DNA of 34,242 nt from the NCBI GenBank assembly GCA_903868455.1, contig CAIPVK010000037.1, positions 1 to 34,242 on the forward strand, in the 5' to 3' direction. Below are positions 1-7,165 of this stretch, in pieces. Within the stretch, counting starts at the first letter, position 1; the number at the start of each line of letters is the position of its first letter. This DNA is from an uncultured Opitutia bacterium (GTDB lineage Bacteria > Verrucomicrobiota > Verrucomicrobiia > Opitutales > UBA953). Under the pieces are notes generated by a model, which worked only from the letters and a program-made list of their open reading frames with translations, searched no databases and was not told the DNA's origin. The position numbers were made by a program, and so were the translations under genes.

Positions 1-1080
1 GCCGACGCCTGGCTCGGGCGCGGCGCGCTCGCCCCCGGCTCCGCCGAGTCTCCCGCGGACATCCTCGCCTGGCTCGCGCCCCTGCTCGCGCCGTGCGCCG
101 CGTCCGACATCCGCCTCGCCGGCTCGGGCATGGGCGCCGTCGCGGCCGCCGTCGACGCGGTCCGCGCCGTCCAGTCGCCCCGCCGCCGCGGCGTCTGGCT
201 CCAGCTCGGCTGGCTCTACGTCGACACCGCCGAGTACCTGCGCAAGACGCTCGCCCCCGGCGAGACGCTCGAGGTCCTGCCCGACGTCGCCGACCTCGGC
301 GCGCTCCGTCGTTTCTTCGACGCCCACCGCGGGCGCGTCGCCGGCGTGGTCGCCGAGCTGCCCAACAACCCGCTCCTCGCCTCGCCCGACCTCGACCTCC
401 TGCGCGAGCTCGCGCGGGCCGAGGGCGCGCTGACCGTTCTCGACCCCTCCTCGGCCGGCGTCGCCAACGTCGACCTGCTGCCCTGGGCGGACATCCTCGT
501 CACGAGCCTGACCAAGTATTCCGGCCACCGCGGCGACCTCATGGCGGGCCTGGTCGCCGTCCATCCGGCCTCGCCCGACGCCGCCGCGCTCCGCGCCGCC
601 GCGTTCCCCGCCGTCGAGCCGCTCGGCCACGGCGACCTGGCGGCGCTCGCCGCCCAGCTCCCCGGCATGGCCGCCGTCGTCGACGCGCAGAACCGCGGCG
701 CGCGCCGCCTCGCGGCCTTCCTCGAGCGGCATCCGGCCGTGAGCCGCGTCCTCGCGGCCGACCGCGGCCCCACCGCCGCGGCCTACGCGCGCGCGGCGCG
801 CGGCCCCGCCCGGCCCGGCTCCCTCATCACCTTCTCGCTCAAGGGCGACCTCGCGCGTTTCTACGACCGCGTCGAGCTGCCCAAGGGCCCGAGCTTCGGC
901 CTGGGCTTCACGTTGCTCGCGCCTTTCCTCTGGCTCTCGCACTTCGAGCAGGTGACGAGCGAGCGGGGCAGGGCGGAGCTCCGGTCGGCCGGCCTCGATC
1001 CCGACCTGGTCCGCCTGTCCGTCGGCGCGGAGGACCCGGAGATTCTCGAGCGCGCCCTCGACCTCGCCCTCCGCGGCTGA
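1..1080 (+). CDS. Cys/Met metabolism PLP-dependent enzyme (cystathionine gamma-synthase/lyase-like), 5'-truncated
   Basis: The frame is open from the first base to a TGA at 1078-1080, so about 359 C-terminal residues are visible and the start lies outside the window. The fold-type I PLP signature is clear. SLTKYSGHRGD carries the likely Schiff-base lysine at visible residue 172, and LDPSSAG holds the aspartate (visible residue 148) expected to contact the pyridine nitrogen. The C-terminus (VRLSVGAEDPEILERALDLAL) matches the 'RLSVGxEDxxDL' ending of the Cys/Met family. These enzymes make or cleave cystathionine or related thioethers in the cytoplasm. Substrate cannot be read from this fragment, and the usual LDNTFA-type segment is diverged (LDPSSAGVAN). 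It ends 6 bases before the convergent YHYH gene. The family call is firm; the precise reaction is not. Confidence 0.85.
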   Translation, partial: ADAWLGRGALAPGSAESPADILAWLAPLLAPCAASDIRLAGSGMGAVAAAVDAVRAVQSPRRRGVWLQLGWLYVDTAEYLRKTLAPGETLEVLPDVADLGALRRFFDAHRGRVAGVVAELPNNPLLASPDLDLLRELARAEGALTVLDPSSAGVANVDLLPWADILVTSLTKYSGHRGDLMAGLVAVHPASPDAAALRAAAFPAVEPLGHGDLAALAAQLPGMAAVVDAQNRGARRLAAFLERHPAVSRVLAADRGPTAAAYARAARGPARPGSLITFSLKGDLARFYDRVELPKGPSFGLGFTLLAPFLWLSHFEQVTSERGRAELRSAGLDPDLVRLSVGAEDPEILERALDLALRG

Positions 1081-1086
1081 GGGCGC

Positions 1087-2061
1087 TCAGCGCGGCGGAC
1101 GCGCGCGGTCCCCGCGGCCCTTGCCGCCGCCGCGCCTGAAGACCGTCGGCTCCTTGGCGTCGGCGAACCAGACGAGCACCTCCGCGTCGCGCGCCACCCA
1201 GCGCAGGCTGAGCTTCCGTCCGCCGTGGCTGTAGTCGAGCCGCCAACCCTCGCCTTCGGGAAGCCGCACCTTCTCGCACGCCAGCAAGGTCGCGCCCCGC
1301 AGCGGCTCGCCCGCCGGCCGGATCGGCTCGGCCCTCGGCTGAGGGTCCACCTGCCCGCCGGCCTCCGTCACCTTTCCCCGGAAGGCGGCGAAGACATAGG
1401 GCGTCTTGCCGGTGCCGTGGTAGTGGTAGCCATGGACCGGGTCGTCATGGCCGCCGCAGGCGTCCAGCGGCCGCATCGGCTTCCCATCGGGCTCCCTCAG
1501 GCCGTAGACGGGGTAGCCGTCGAGCGCGAAGGCCACCGGCAGCGCGTCGCCGGTGCGCTCCGCGAGATGGAGGGGGATGATGTGGTAGTGGTAGTCGTCC
1601 GCGCGCCCGCAATGGCCGCCCCATCGGTCGAGCTCGCCGATGTCCTGGGAGATCTCCCCGCGGTTGTTCTGGGGGTTGAAGATGGGGATCCCGTTCGCCG
1701 CCAGCGCCACGGCGCCCCGCAGGAAGCGATCCCGCAGCGGGGTCGGCGCCGCGGCCTTGGTCGGATGAAGCGGGATCTTCCACGCGTTGGCCCCCTTGTA
1801 CGGCTGGGGCAGGGGAATCTGCTGCTGCCACGAGGTGATGCCCGCCATCATCGGGTGCTCGGGGAGCCCGGTCGACTCGACGACCATCCATTCGCCCGAG
1901 ACCGAGGCCTTGGCGGTGCCGAACCGCGCGAACGCCGCGGCCGTCGCCGGCAATCCCTGCGCCACGCCCCCCGGGGAGGCCTCGGGCGCGGAGGCGACGA
2001 GGTGGGCGTGGAGCGCGGCGCCGGACATCAGGAGGGCCGGCACGAGAAGGGGTTGTCCCAT
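1087..2061 (-). CDS. YHYH-domain secreted protein
   Basis: A 324-residue protein with two literal YHYH motifs (residues 157-160 and 212-215). They are embedded in a conserved core with GGHCGRADDYHYH, ALDGYPVYG and ACGGHDDPVHGYHYHG, typical of the YHYH family. That family has no firmly established biochemical function; the His/Tyr/Cys clusters suggest metal binding, which is inference. The N-terminus has a hydrophobic stretch (about residues 4-20) consistent with export but no basic residue before it, so a slightly upstream non-ATG start is possible. The ATG at 2059-2061 was chosen because the frame further upstream runs into the preceding gene. It lies 38 bases downstream of the small secreted-protein gene and probably forms an operon with it. 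The C-terminal tail is rich in Arg/Gly. The start codon sits in the loop of a perfect inverted repeat (2049-2075). Confidence 0.8.
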   Translation of the reverse strand: MGQPLLVPALLMSGAALHAHLVASAPEASPGGVAQGLPATAAAFARFGTAKASVSGEWMVVESTGLPEHPMMAGITSWQQQIPLPQPYKGANAWKIPLHPTKAAAPTPLRDRFLRGAVALAANGIPIFNPQNNRGEISQDIGELDRWGGHCGRADDYHYHIIPLHLAERTGDALPVAFALDGYPVYGLREPDGKPMRPLDACGGHDDPVHGYHYHGTGKTPYVFAAFRGKVTEAGGQVDPQPRAEPIRPAGEPLRGATLLACEKVRLPEGEGWRLDYSHGGRKLSLRWVARDAEVLVWFADAKEPTVFRRGGGKGRGDRARPPR

Positions 2062-2075
2062 GACAGGACAACCCC
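2049..2075 (-). promoter_or_regulatory. Perfect 10-bp inverted repeat enclosing the YHYH start codon
   Basis: GGGGTTGTCC at 2049-2058 is the exact reverse complement of GGACAACCCC at 2066-2075. The 7-base loop contains the ATG of the YHYH gene (minus strand, 2059-2061). In the transcript this would fold into a GC-rich hairpin presenting or masking the start codon. It could equally be a protein-binding operator on DNA. The structure is seen directly; the regulatory role is inferred. Confidence 0.55.
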
Positions 2076-2099
2076 GGGCTCGGACGGAAGTCTCGGCGA

Positions 2100-2516
2100 T
2101 CAGGACTCGCCGTCCTCCTCGCCCTTGTCCTTCCCGTCCTTGCGCGACTTCTCCATCCGGGCCCGGAAGGCCGCGCGCTCCTTCTCGACCAGGGCCGCCG
2201 CCGCGGGGTCGGCCTTGGCCATCGCCTCGGCCAGCAGGCGCCGGTGCGCCTCCTCGGAGGCCGCCGACTTCTCGCGCAGGGCCTTGTAGTCGAGGTACAG
2301 TTTGCGGACCTGGGCGCGGTCGGCCTTGGCCTGCTCCTCGGCGGCGAGCACCTCGGGCTTGTCCGACGCGACCCGGCGGGCGGCGGTCAGGCGCTGGCGC
2401 TCCTCCGCGCTCAGCTCGGGGGCGTCGGCCGCGCGGGCGGACGGGATCAGGGTGAGGACCGCGAGCAGGGCCGCGGCCACGAGGGGGGTCTTGGGGGTAT
2501 GCATGGTGGGGTTCAT
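2100..2516 (-). CDS. Small secreted helical protein of unknown function
   Basis: From the ATG at 2514-2516 this gives 138 residues; a second in-frame ATG lies 12 bases further in (2502-2504). Either start gives a good Sec signal peptide: a Lys-containing n-region, a hydrophobic core (LVAAALLAVLTLI), then an ARA cleavage site before ADAPELS. The mature part (about 110 residues) is almost entirely charged and Ala-rich, predicted helix (repeated E, K, R, A, with KADRAQVRKLYLDYKALREK). It ends in an acidic/basic tail (KDGKDKGEEDGES). It loosely resembles Spy/CpxP-like periplasmic helical proteins but carries no diagnostic motif, so I do not assign a family. It is the upstream partner of the YHYH gene and is divergent from the aquaporin-like gene, 66 bases away. 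Confidence 0.65.
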   Translation of the reverse strand: MNPTMHTPKTPLVAAALLAVLTLIPSARAADAPELSAEERQRLTAARRVASDKPEVLAAEEQAKADRAQVRKLYLDYKALREKSAASEEAHRRLLAEAMAKADPAAAALVEKERAAFRARMEKSRKDGKDKGEEDGES

Positions 2517-2582
2517 GGGAACGGGCTTGAGCCCAATCGCTCCGCCGCCGACGCTCAATCGCCCCCATCCGGGGTCTTTTCC

Positions 2583-3269
2583 ATGGGTAGAATCCTCTCC
2601 GAAGCGCTGGGTGTCTTCCTCCTTGTCCTGGCCTCGCTCATGGGCAACCACCTCGCCGCGGCGCTAGCCTTCGCCGTCGCGCTGGCCTGCCTCGCCTCCG
2701 CCCCCACCGGCGCCTTCAACCCGGCGTTGACGCTCGCGCTCGCCGCGCGCGGCAGGCTTCGCTGGAAGTGGGCGCTCGCCTTCGTGGCGACCCAGCTCGC
2801 CGCCGCCCTGCTCGCCGCGACCTTCACCGGCCTCATGGCAGGACATGACGCCTCCCATCTCGCGCCGGACGCCGCGGGCGCGATTCCCCCGGCTTGGTTC
2901 GCCACGCTGGCGGCGGAGGCCGTGGGCACGGCCGCCCTCTCCCTGGCCGTCCTTTCCGTCCTGGCCTCCCGCCGGACCGCGGGAAGCGTCACGGCGCCCC
3001 TCGTCGCCGGCTTCGCCCTCTTCGCCCTGCTCGAGACGTTTCGCACCTGGACGGCCTTCATGAACCCGGCCGTCCTGCTCGCCTGGGGCTTCCACGACCT
3101 CGTCTCCTCGCTGAGGGCGGACTCGGTCGCCTCGGCCCTCCCGGCGGAGGCCGTCCGCTTCGGTGCCTTCCTGCCCTGGGCCCTCGTGGTCGGGCTCGCC
3201 CAGCTCGGCGGCGCCGTCGCGGGGTGGGTCCTCTTCCGTCTCACCCATCCCGAGGACCGCGCATCCTGA
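2583..3269 (+). CDS. Aquaporin-like MIP-family channel
   Basis: A 228-residue, very hydrophobic protein with the two half-helix NPA boxes of the major intrinsic protein family: GAFNPALTLAL (N46-P47-A48) and FMNPAVLLAW (N161-P162-A163). The halves repeat each other as in aquaporins, and the length matches AqpZ-type channels (about 230). Helices are visible around residues 7-40, 62-82, 105-128, 136-152 and 192-218. MIP channels conduct water or small neutral solutes across the inner membrane. An oddity: the residue after the second NPA is Val164, where water-selective aquaporins normally have the selectivity-filter arginine (NPAR). That predicts altered selectivity. The ATG at 2583 is the first before the hydrophobic start and has no Shine-Dalgarno. 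It lies 49 bases upstream of a small membrane-protein gene, probably in the same transcript. Confidence 0.8.
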   Translation: MGRILSEALGVFLLVLASLMGNHLAAALAFAVALACLASAPTGAFNPALTLALAARGRLRWKWALAFVATQLAAALLAATFTGLMAGHDASHLAPDAAGAIPPAWFATLAAEAVGTAALSLAVLSVLASRRTAGSVTAPLVAGFALFALLETFRTWTAFMNPAVLLAWGFHDLVSSLRADSVASALPAEAVRFGAFLPWALVVGLAQLGGAVAGWVLFRLTHPEDRAS

Positions 3270-3318
3270 TCGCCCGATGGCGCTTGCGGGCGCCCGGCCT
3301 TCCCCCACCGTCCCGCCC

Positions 3319-3705
3319 ATGGACATCCTCGCCAAGATCCACAAGCACTACGGTTCCACCCTGCTCCTGCTGGTTCTCATCGGCGCCCTGCTCGCGGTGA
3401 CGAAGGGCCCCAGGGTGACCTACCAGCGGATCGTGGCCGTCCTGGTCGACATCAACGTGGTCGTCGGCCTGGCCGCCCTCTGGCTCACCACCCGTCCGGT
3501 CTCCTGGTTCCACCTGATCTTCGCCCTCGGCGCCGTCGGTCTCCTCCACGCCTCGGCCAAGTCCGACCAGCCTCGCAAGGTCGCCACCTGCTGGTTCCTG
3601 GCCGCCCTCCTGCTGGTCGCCGCCTGGTCGGCCAACGCCGCCTGGGGCCCCGCCTTCTTCAAGGAGGGCTGGCAGCTGATCGTGCCCGCCGCCCCCGCGG
3701 CCTGA
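3319..3705 (+). CDS. Small four-helix integral membrane protein, unknown
   Basis: From the ATG at 3319 this encodes 128 residues with four clear hydrophobic segments: about 11-28 (LLLLVLIGALLAV), 36-57 (IVAVLVDINVVVGLAALWL), 63-80 (FHLIFALGAVGLLHA) and 90-110 (CWFLAALLLVAAW). Short charged loops (HKHYG, KSDQPRK) separate them. An in-frame ATG at 3277 would add 14 residues of Pro/Ala-rich sequence that does not look coding, so the later start is preferred. No family is recognised and no catalytic motif is visible. It follows the aquaporin-like gene on the same strand and ends 50 bases before the TetR gene. High GC at third positions throughout supports it being a real gene. Confidence 0.65.
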   Translation: MDILAKIHKHYGSTLLLLVLIGALLAVTKGPRVTYQRIVAVLVDINVVVGLAALWLTTRPVSWFHLIFALGAVGLLHASAKSDQPRKVATCWFLAALLLVAAWSANAAWGPAFFKEGWQLIVPAAPAA

Positions 3706-3721
3706 TTTTTCGAACAGCCGT

Positions 3722-3750
3722 TTGACTCGGCGCCCGGGGCGCTTCCTGCT
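3722..3750 (+). promoter_or_regulatory. Candidate promoter/operator of the efflux operon
   Basis: TTGACT at 3722-3727 resembles a -35 box. The 17-base spacer (3728-3744) contains the palindrome GCGCCC-G-GGGCGC (3730-3742). The hexamer at the -10 position (CCTGCT) is poor, so the promoter call is weak. A dyad between -35 and -10, just upstream of a tetR gene, is where TetR repressors commonly bind, but in DNA this GC-rich a 6-bp dyad can arise by chance. Confidence 0.3.
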
Positions 3751-3755
3751 GGGGC

Positions 3756-4373
3756 ATGAACCTGAGGGTCGTCCCGGCCACCGACACGCGTGAGCGCATC
3801 CTCGCCCACGCGGGCGCCCTCTTCGCCCTGCACGGCCTCGAGGGGCTGGGCGTCCGCCAGCTCGCCAAGGCCGCCAAGGTCAACCTCGCCGCGGTCAATT
3901 ACCACTTCGGCTCCAAGCAGGCGCTCTTCCGCGAGGTCTGCCTGCGCCATCTCCGCACGCTCGACGCCTCGCGCACGCGCGCCCTCGACGCGCTGGGGGC
4001 GGGCCGGGCGCGTCCCACGGTCGAGCGCATCCTCGAGTGCCACCTGCGCCCCCTCGTGGCGTTCGCCCGCTCCGGCGACCCGACCAACCTGCTGTTCCTC
4101 CGCCTCGTCATGGCCCAGGTCGCCCGGCGCGACGACGCCCTGCTCGCCGCCCTCGCCCGCGAGGGGGCGCCCGTCCGCGAGCGCACGCTCGGCCTGCTCG
4201 CCCGCGCCCTGCCCGGCGCCTCCCCCGAGGATCTCCGCGTCGGACTGGTCCTGGCCAACGGCGCCGCCACCCATCTCCTGATGACCGAGGGCGCCGCCCG
4301 TCGCCGCCCGTCGGCGGAATCCACCCTGCGCCGCCTCGTCGCCCACGCCGCCGCCGGCCTGCGCGCCGCCTGA
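3756..4373 (+). CDS. TetR/AcrR-family transcriptional regulator
   Basis: A 205-residue protein with the standard TetR N-terminal helix-turn-helix: TRERILAHAGALFALHG (helix 1), then VRQLAKAAKVNLAAVNYHFGSK (residues 33-54) with the hallmark YHFGSK end of the recognition helix. The remaining helical C-terminal domain is the ligand/dimerisation part and resembles the CerR-like group that controls efflux pumps. It starts the transcriptional unit of an ABC permease, ATPase, adaptor and outer-membrane factor. Its stop is followed three bases later by the permease start, so co-transcription and repression of its own operon by ligand-released TetR is the natural model. The inducer cannot be predicted. 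Confidence 0.9.
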   Translation: MNLRVVPATDTRERILAHAGALFALHGLEGLGVRQLAKAAKVNLAAVNYHFGSKQALFREVCLRHLRTLDASRTRALDALGAGRARPTVERILECHLRPLVAFARSGDPTNLLFLRLVMAQVARRDDALLAALAREGAPVRERTLGLLARALPGASPEDLRVGLVLANGAATHLLMTEGAARRRPSAESTLRRLVAHAAAGLRAA

Positions 4374-4376
4374 ACG

Positions 4377-5567
4377 ATGTACCGCCTCGCCCTCAACATG
4401 CTCTTCGGGGACCGCGCCAAGCTGGCGATGCTCCTCGTCGGCCTGAGCTTCTCCGCGCTGCTCATGGCGCAGCAGAGCTCGGTCTTCTTCGGCATCATGA
4501 GCTGGACCTACACGCCCATGGTCAACATCCGCTCGGCCGTCTGGGTCAGCGACCCCCTGGTCGAGCAGGTCAACGACGCCCAGCCGATGCGCGACACCGA
4601 CGTCACCCGCGTCCGCTCGGTCGACGGCGTCGCCTGGGCCGCGCCGCTCCACACCTCGATCCTCCAGGCGCGCCTGCCCAACGGCAACTTCAAGCTCATC
4701 TCGCTCGTCGGGATCGACAGCGACACCTTCGCCGGCGCGCCCGCCGTGCTCACGGTCGGCCGGATCGAGGACCTCCGCCTGCCCAACACCGTTCTCATCG
4801 ACGAATGGGGCGCCAACCTCCTCGGCCGACCCGAGACGCTGGCCGACGGCACCGTGCGCCAACGCCCCCTCGGCGTCGGCGACACCTTCGAGCTCAACGA
4901 CACCGAGGCCCGCATCGTGGGCGTCTGTCGCGTCAAGCGCGCCTTCACCGGCGGGCCCTTCGTCTACACGACCTACGACCGGGCCAAGGCCTACACCGCG
5001 GGCGTCCGACGCACGCTGAGCTACGTCCTGGTGGAGCCCCGGCCGGGCGTCGCGCCGGCCGACCTCTGCGCCCGCATCGAGGCCGAGACCGGCCTCAAGG
5101 CCTGGACCTCCGACACCGACCTCTGGTCCTGGGGCGAGCGCAGCCTCGCCAAGAGCACCTTCTGGTGGTTCTGGCGCAACACGGGCATCCCCTTCTCCTT
5201 CGGCACCGCCGTCCTCCTCGGCCTCTTCGTCGGCATCGCCATCTCGGGCCAGACCTTCTATTCCTTCGTCCTGGAGAACCTGCGCTACTTCGCCGCCATC
5301 AAGGCGATGGGCGCGGGCAACGGCGTGCTCCTGCGCATGCTCCTCCTCCAGGCGCTCGCGGCCGGCCTGCTCGGCTTCGGCCTCGGCGTCGGCATGGCCC
5401 AGGGCATCGGGCGCGCCATGATCGAGAAGGGCATGCCACCCTTCGTGATGTACCCGCAGGTCCTCGTCGCCACCCTCGTCCTCGTGCTCGGCATCAGCCT
5501 TTGCTCCGCCCTCATCGGCATGGCCAAGGTAGCGCGCGTCGACCCCGCCTCCGTCTTCCGTGCCTGA
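4377..5567 (+). CDS. ABC transporter permease, FtsX/DevC/MacB-like
   Basis: A 396-residue permease with the four-helix FtsX-type topology. TM1 is near residues 16-36, a large periplasmic domain spans about 40-270, and three C-terminal helices sit at about 273-295 (VLLGLFVGIAISGQTFY), 318-342 (LLLQALAAGLLGFGLGVGM) and 358-382 (LVATLVLVLGISLCSALIG). The ATP-binding domain is on a separate gene, as in DevBCA-type exporters and unlike fused MacB. Such permeases are mechanotransmission proteins that drive substrates from the periplasm or outer inner-membrane leaflet through an adaptor to a TolC-like channel. The gene begins 3 bases after tetR and overlaps the ATPase gene by 8 bases, indicating translational coupling. 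Confidence 0.88.
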   Translation: MYRLALNMLFGDRAKLAMLLVGLSFSALLMAQQSSVFFGIMSWTYTPMVNIRSAVWVSDPLVEQVNDAQPMRDTDVTRVRSVDGVAWAAPLHTSILQARLPNGNFKLISLVGIDSDTFAGAPAVLTVGRIEDLRLPNTVLIDEWGANLLGRPETLADGTVRQRPLGVGDTFELNDTEARIVGVCRVKRAFTGGPFVYTTYDRAKAYTAGVRRTLSYVLVEPRPGVAPADLCARIEAETGLKAWTSDTDLWSWGERSLAKSTFWWFWRNTGIPFSFGTAVLLGLFVGIAISGQTFYSFVLENLRYFAAIKAMGAGNGVLLRMLLLQALAAGLLGFGLGVGMAQGIGRAMIEKGMPPFVMYPQVLVATLVLVLGISLCSALIGMAKVARVDPASVFRA

Positions 5568-6279
5568 CCCCACCTCCATCCGGATACGCGGCGTCGACAA
5601 GTCCTTCGGCGCCGGGGAGGCCCGCGTCTGGGCGCTCAAGCAGGCCGACTTCGAGGCGCGCCCCGGCGAGCTCATCATGCTCGTCGGCCCCTCCGGCTGC
5701 GGCAAGACGACGCTCCTCTCCGTGCTCGCGGGCACCCTCACCGCCGACGCCGGCGAGGTGGAGGTCCTCGGAAGACGCCTCGACGGTCTGTCGCAGGCCG
5801 AGCTCACCGCCTTCCGCCGCGCCAACCTCGGCTTCGTCTTCCAATCCTTCAACCTCATACCGACCCTGACCGTGCGGGAGAACGTGATGGTCCCCCTGCT
5901 CGTCCAGGGTGTCGCCCGCGAGGAGGCCGAGGCGCGCGCCGGCGCGCTCCTCGCCAAGGTGGGCCTGGGCGGCCGCGAGGACGACCGCCCTGGCGGCCTC
6001 TCCGGCGGCCAGCAGCAGCGCGTGGCCATCGCGCGCGCCCTCGTCCACGACCCGCGCCTCCTCATCTGCGACGAGCCGACCTCGGCCCTCGACAAGGACA
6101 CCGGCCAGAGGGTCATGGAGATGATCCGCGAGCTCTCGCGCTCGCCCGACCGCGTGGTCGTTGTCGTGACCCACGACCACCGCATCTTCCGCTTCGCCGA
6201 CCGCATCGCGGAGATGGAGGACGGCCGCATCCGCCGCGTCCTCGACGACCCCTCCCTCATCGATTCCCCCTCCCACTGA
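5560..6279 (+). CDS. ABC transporter ATP-binding protein (DevA/LolD/MacB type)
   Basis: A 239-residue ATPase with every ABC motif intact: Walker A GPSGCGKTT (43-51), Q-loop Gln95 in FVFQSFNL, signature LSGGQ (147-151), Walker B LLICDEPTSALD (Asp171, catalytic Glu172) and H-loop His205 in VTHDH. The sequence is of the type VII (FtsX-like) export ATPases. It powers the adjacent permease at the inner membrane. Translation starts at a GTG (5560) that overlaps the permease stop by 8 bases. There is no closer ATG, and the N-terminal beta-strand SIRIRGVDKSFG begins immediately afterwards. The adaptor gene follows after 4 bases. Confidence 0.95.
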   Translation: MPDPTSIRIRGVDKSFGAGEARVWALKQADFEARPGELIMLVGPSGCGKTTLLSVLAGTLTADAGEVEVLGRRLDGLSQAELTAFRRANLGFVFQSFNLIPTLTVRENVMVPLLVQGVAREEAEARAGALLAKVGLGGREDDRPGGLSGGQQQRVAIARALVHDPRLLICDEPTSALDKDTGQRVMEMIRELSRSPDRVVVVVTHDHRIFRFADRIAEMEDGRIRRVLDDPSLIDSPSH

Positions 6280-6283
6280 GACC

Positions 6284-7165
6284 ATGAAGCGACCTCCCTT
6301 CCGACTCGTGCTCGCCGCCGTCGCCCTCGCCGGCGCCGTCGCCGCGACCCAGCTCGCCCTCCAGGCCAACCAGGAGCCGCCCGCCGCGCCGCCCACCTAC
6401 CAGCCCGCCGTGCGCGACAAGGACGGCCTGCTCGCGGCCTCGGGCCTCGTCGAGTCCGTCGCCGAGAACACGCTCGTCGGCGTGCCGTTCCCGGGCCTCG
6501 TCGCCGAGGTGCCCGCCAAGGTCTCCGCGCGCGTCAAGGCCGGCGACCCGCTGCTCGTGCTCGACACGCGCGAGCTCCGGCCGGCCGCCGAGGCCGCGCG
6601 GGCCGCGGCCGAGCGCGCCGAGGACCAGGCGCGCCGCCTCGCCTCCCTGGCCGGGACCGGCGCCGTCGCCGAGCGCGCGGTGACCGAGGCCGCGCTCGCC
6701 GCCCGCGAGGCCCGCGCCCGCGCCGACCTCGCCGCCGCCCAGCTCGAGCGCGCCACCGTGCGCTCGCCCATCGAGGGCACCGTCCTCCAGGTGGGCGTCC
6801 GCGCCGGCGAGTTCGTCGCCGCCGGCGGCAAGGCCCCCGTGGTGGTCGGCGACATCTCGCGCCTCCAGATCCGCTGCGACATCGACGAGCAGATGGCCCC
6901 GCGCATGCGCGAGAACCTGCCCGCGCGCGGCTACCTCAAGGGCGAGGCCGCCCGCGCCGGCGCCGCCGCCCGTCCCATCCCGCTTCGGTTCGTCCGCATC
7001 GAGCCCTTCGTCATCCCCAAGGCCTCGCTCACCGGCGCGAGCACCGAGCGCGTCGACACGCGCGTCCTCCAGGTCATCTACCAGTTCGATCGCCCGCAGG
7101 ACCGCCCCGTCTTCGTCGGACAGCAGATGGACGTCTACATCGACACCGCCCCCGATGCGAAGTAA
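6284..7165 (+). CDS. Periplasmic adaptor (HlyD/MacA/DevB membrane-fusion protein)
   Basis: A 293-residue protein with an N-terminal signal anchor (about residues 8-27 after KRPPFR). The first half of a lipoyl-like domain follows (about 62-98, VGVPFPGLVAEVPAKVSARV). Next comes a helical hairpin (about 100-156, mostly Ala/Arg/Glu), which is short for the family. The returning lipoyl half is at about 157-185 (RATVRSPIEGTVLQVGVRAG), and a beta-barrel/membrane-proximal region ends the protein. ATVRSPIEGTV is the classic HlyD-family motif. It links the inner-membrane permease to the outer-membrane factor across the periplasm. It starts 4 bases after the ATPase gene and overlaps the next gene by 11 bases. 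Confidence 0.9.
   Translation: MKRPPFRLVLAAVALAGAVAATQLALQANQEPPAAPPTYQPAVRDKDGLLAASGLVESVAENTLVGVPFPGLVAEVPAKVSARVKAGDPLLVLDTRELRPAAEAARAAAERAEDQARRLASLAGTGAVAERAVTEAALAAREARARADLAAAQLERATVRSPIEGTVLQVGVRAGEFVAAGGKAPVVVGDISRLQIRCDIDEQMAPRMRENLPARGYLKGEAARAGAAARPIPLRFVRIEPFVIPKASLTGASTERVDTRVLQVIYQFDRPQDRPVFVGQQMDVYIDTAPDAK

Noticed and set aside
2583..3269. Start of the aquaporin-like gene further upstream (frame open from 2244)
   Set aside because: The upstream part overlaps the divergent secreted-protein gene and translates to non-coding-like sequence. The hydrophobic channel begins right after the ATG at 2583.
3420..6260. Long minus-strand open frame opposite the TetR/permease/ATPase genes
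   Set aside because: Runs antisense across several solid genes with a biased Arg/Gly/Glu translation. Not a gene.
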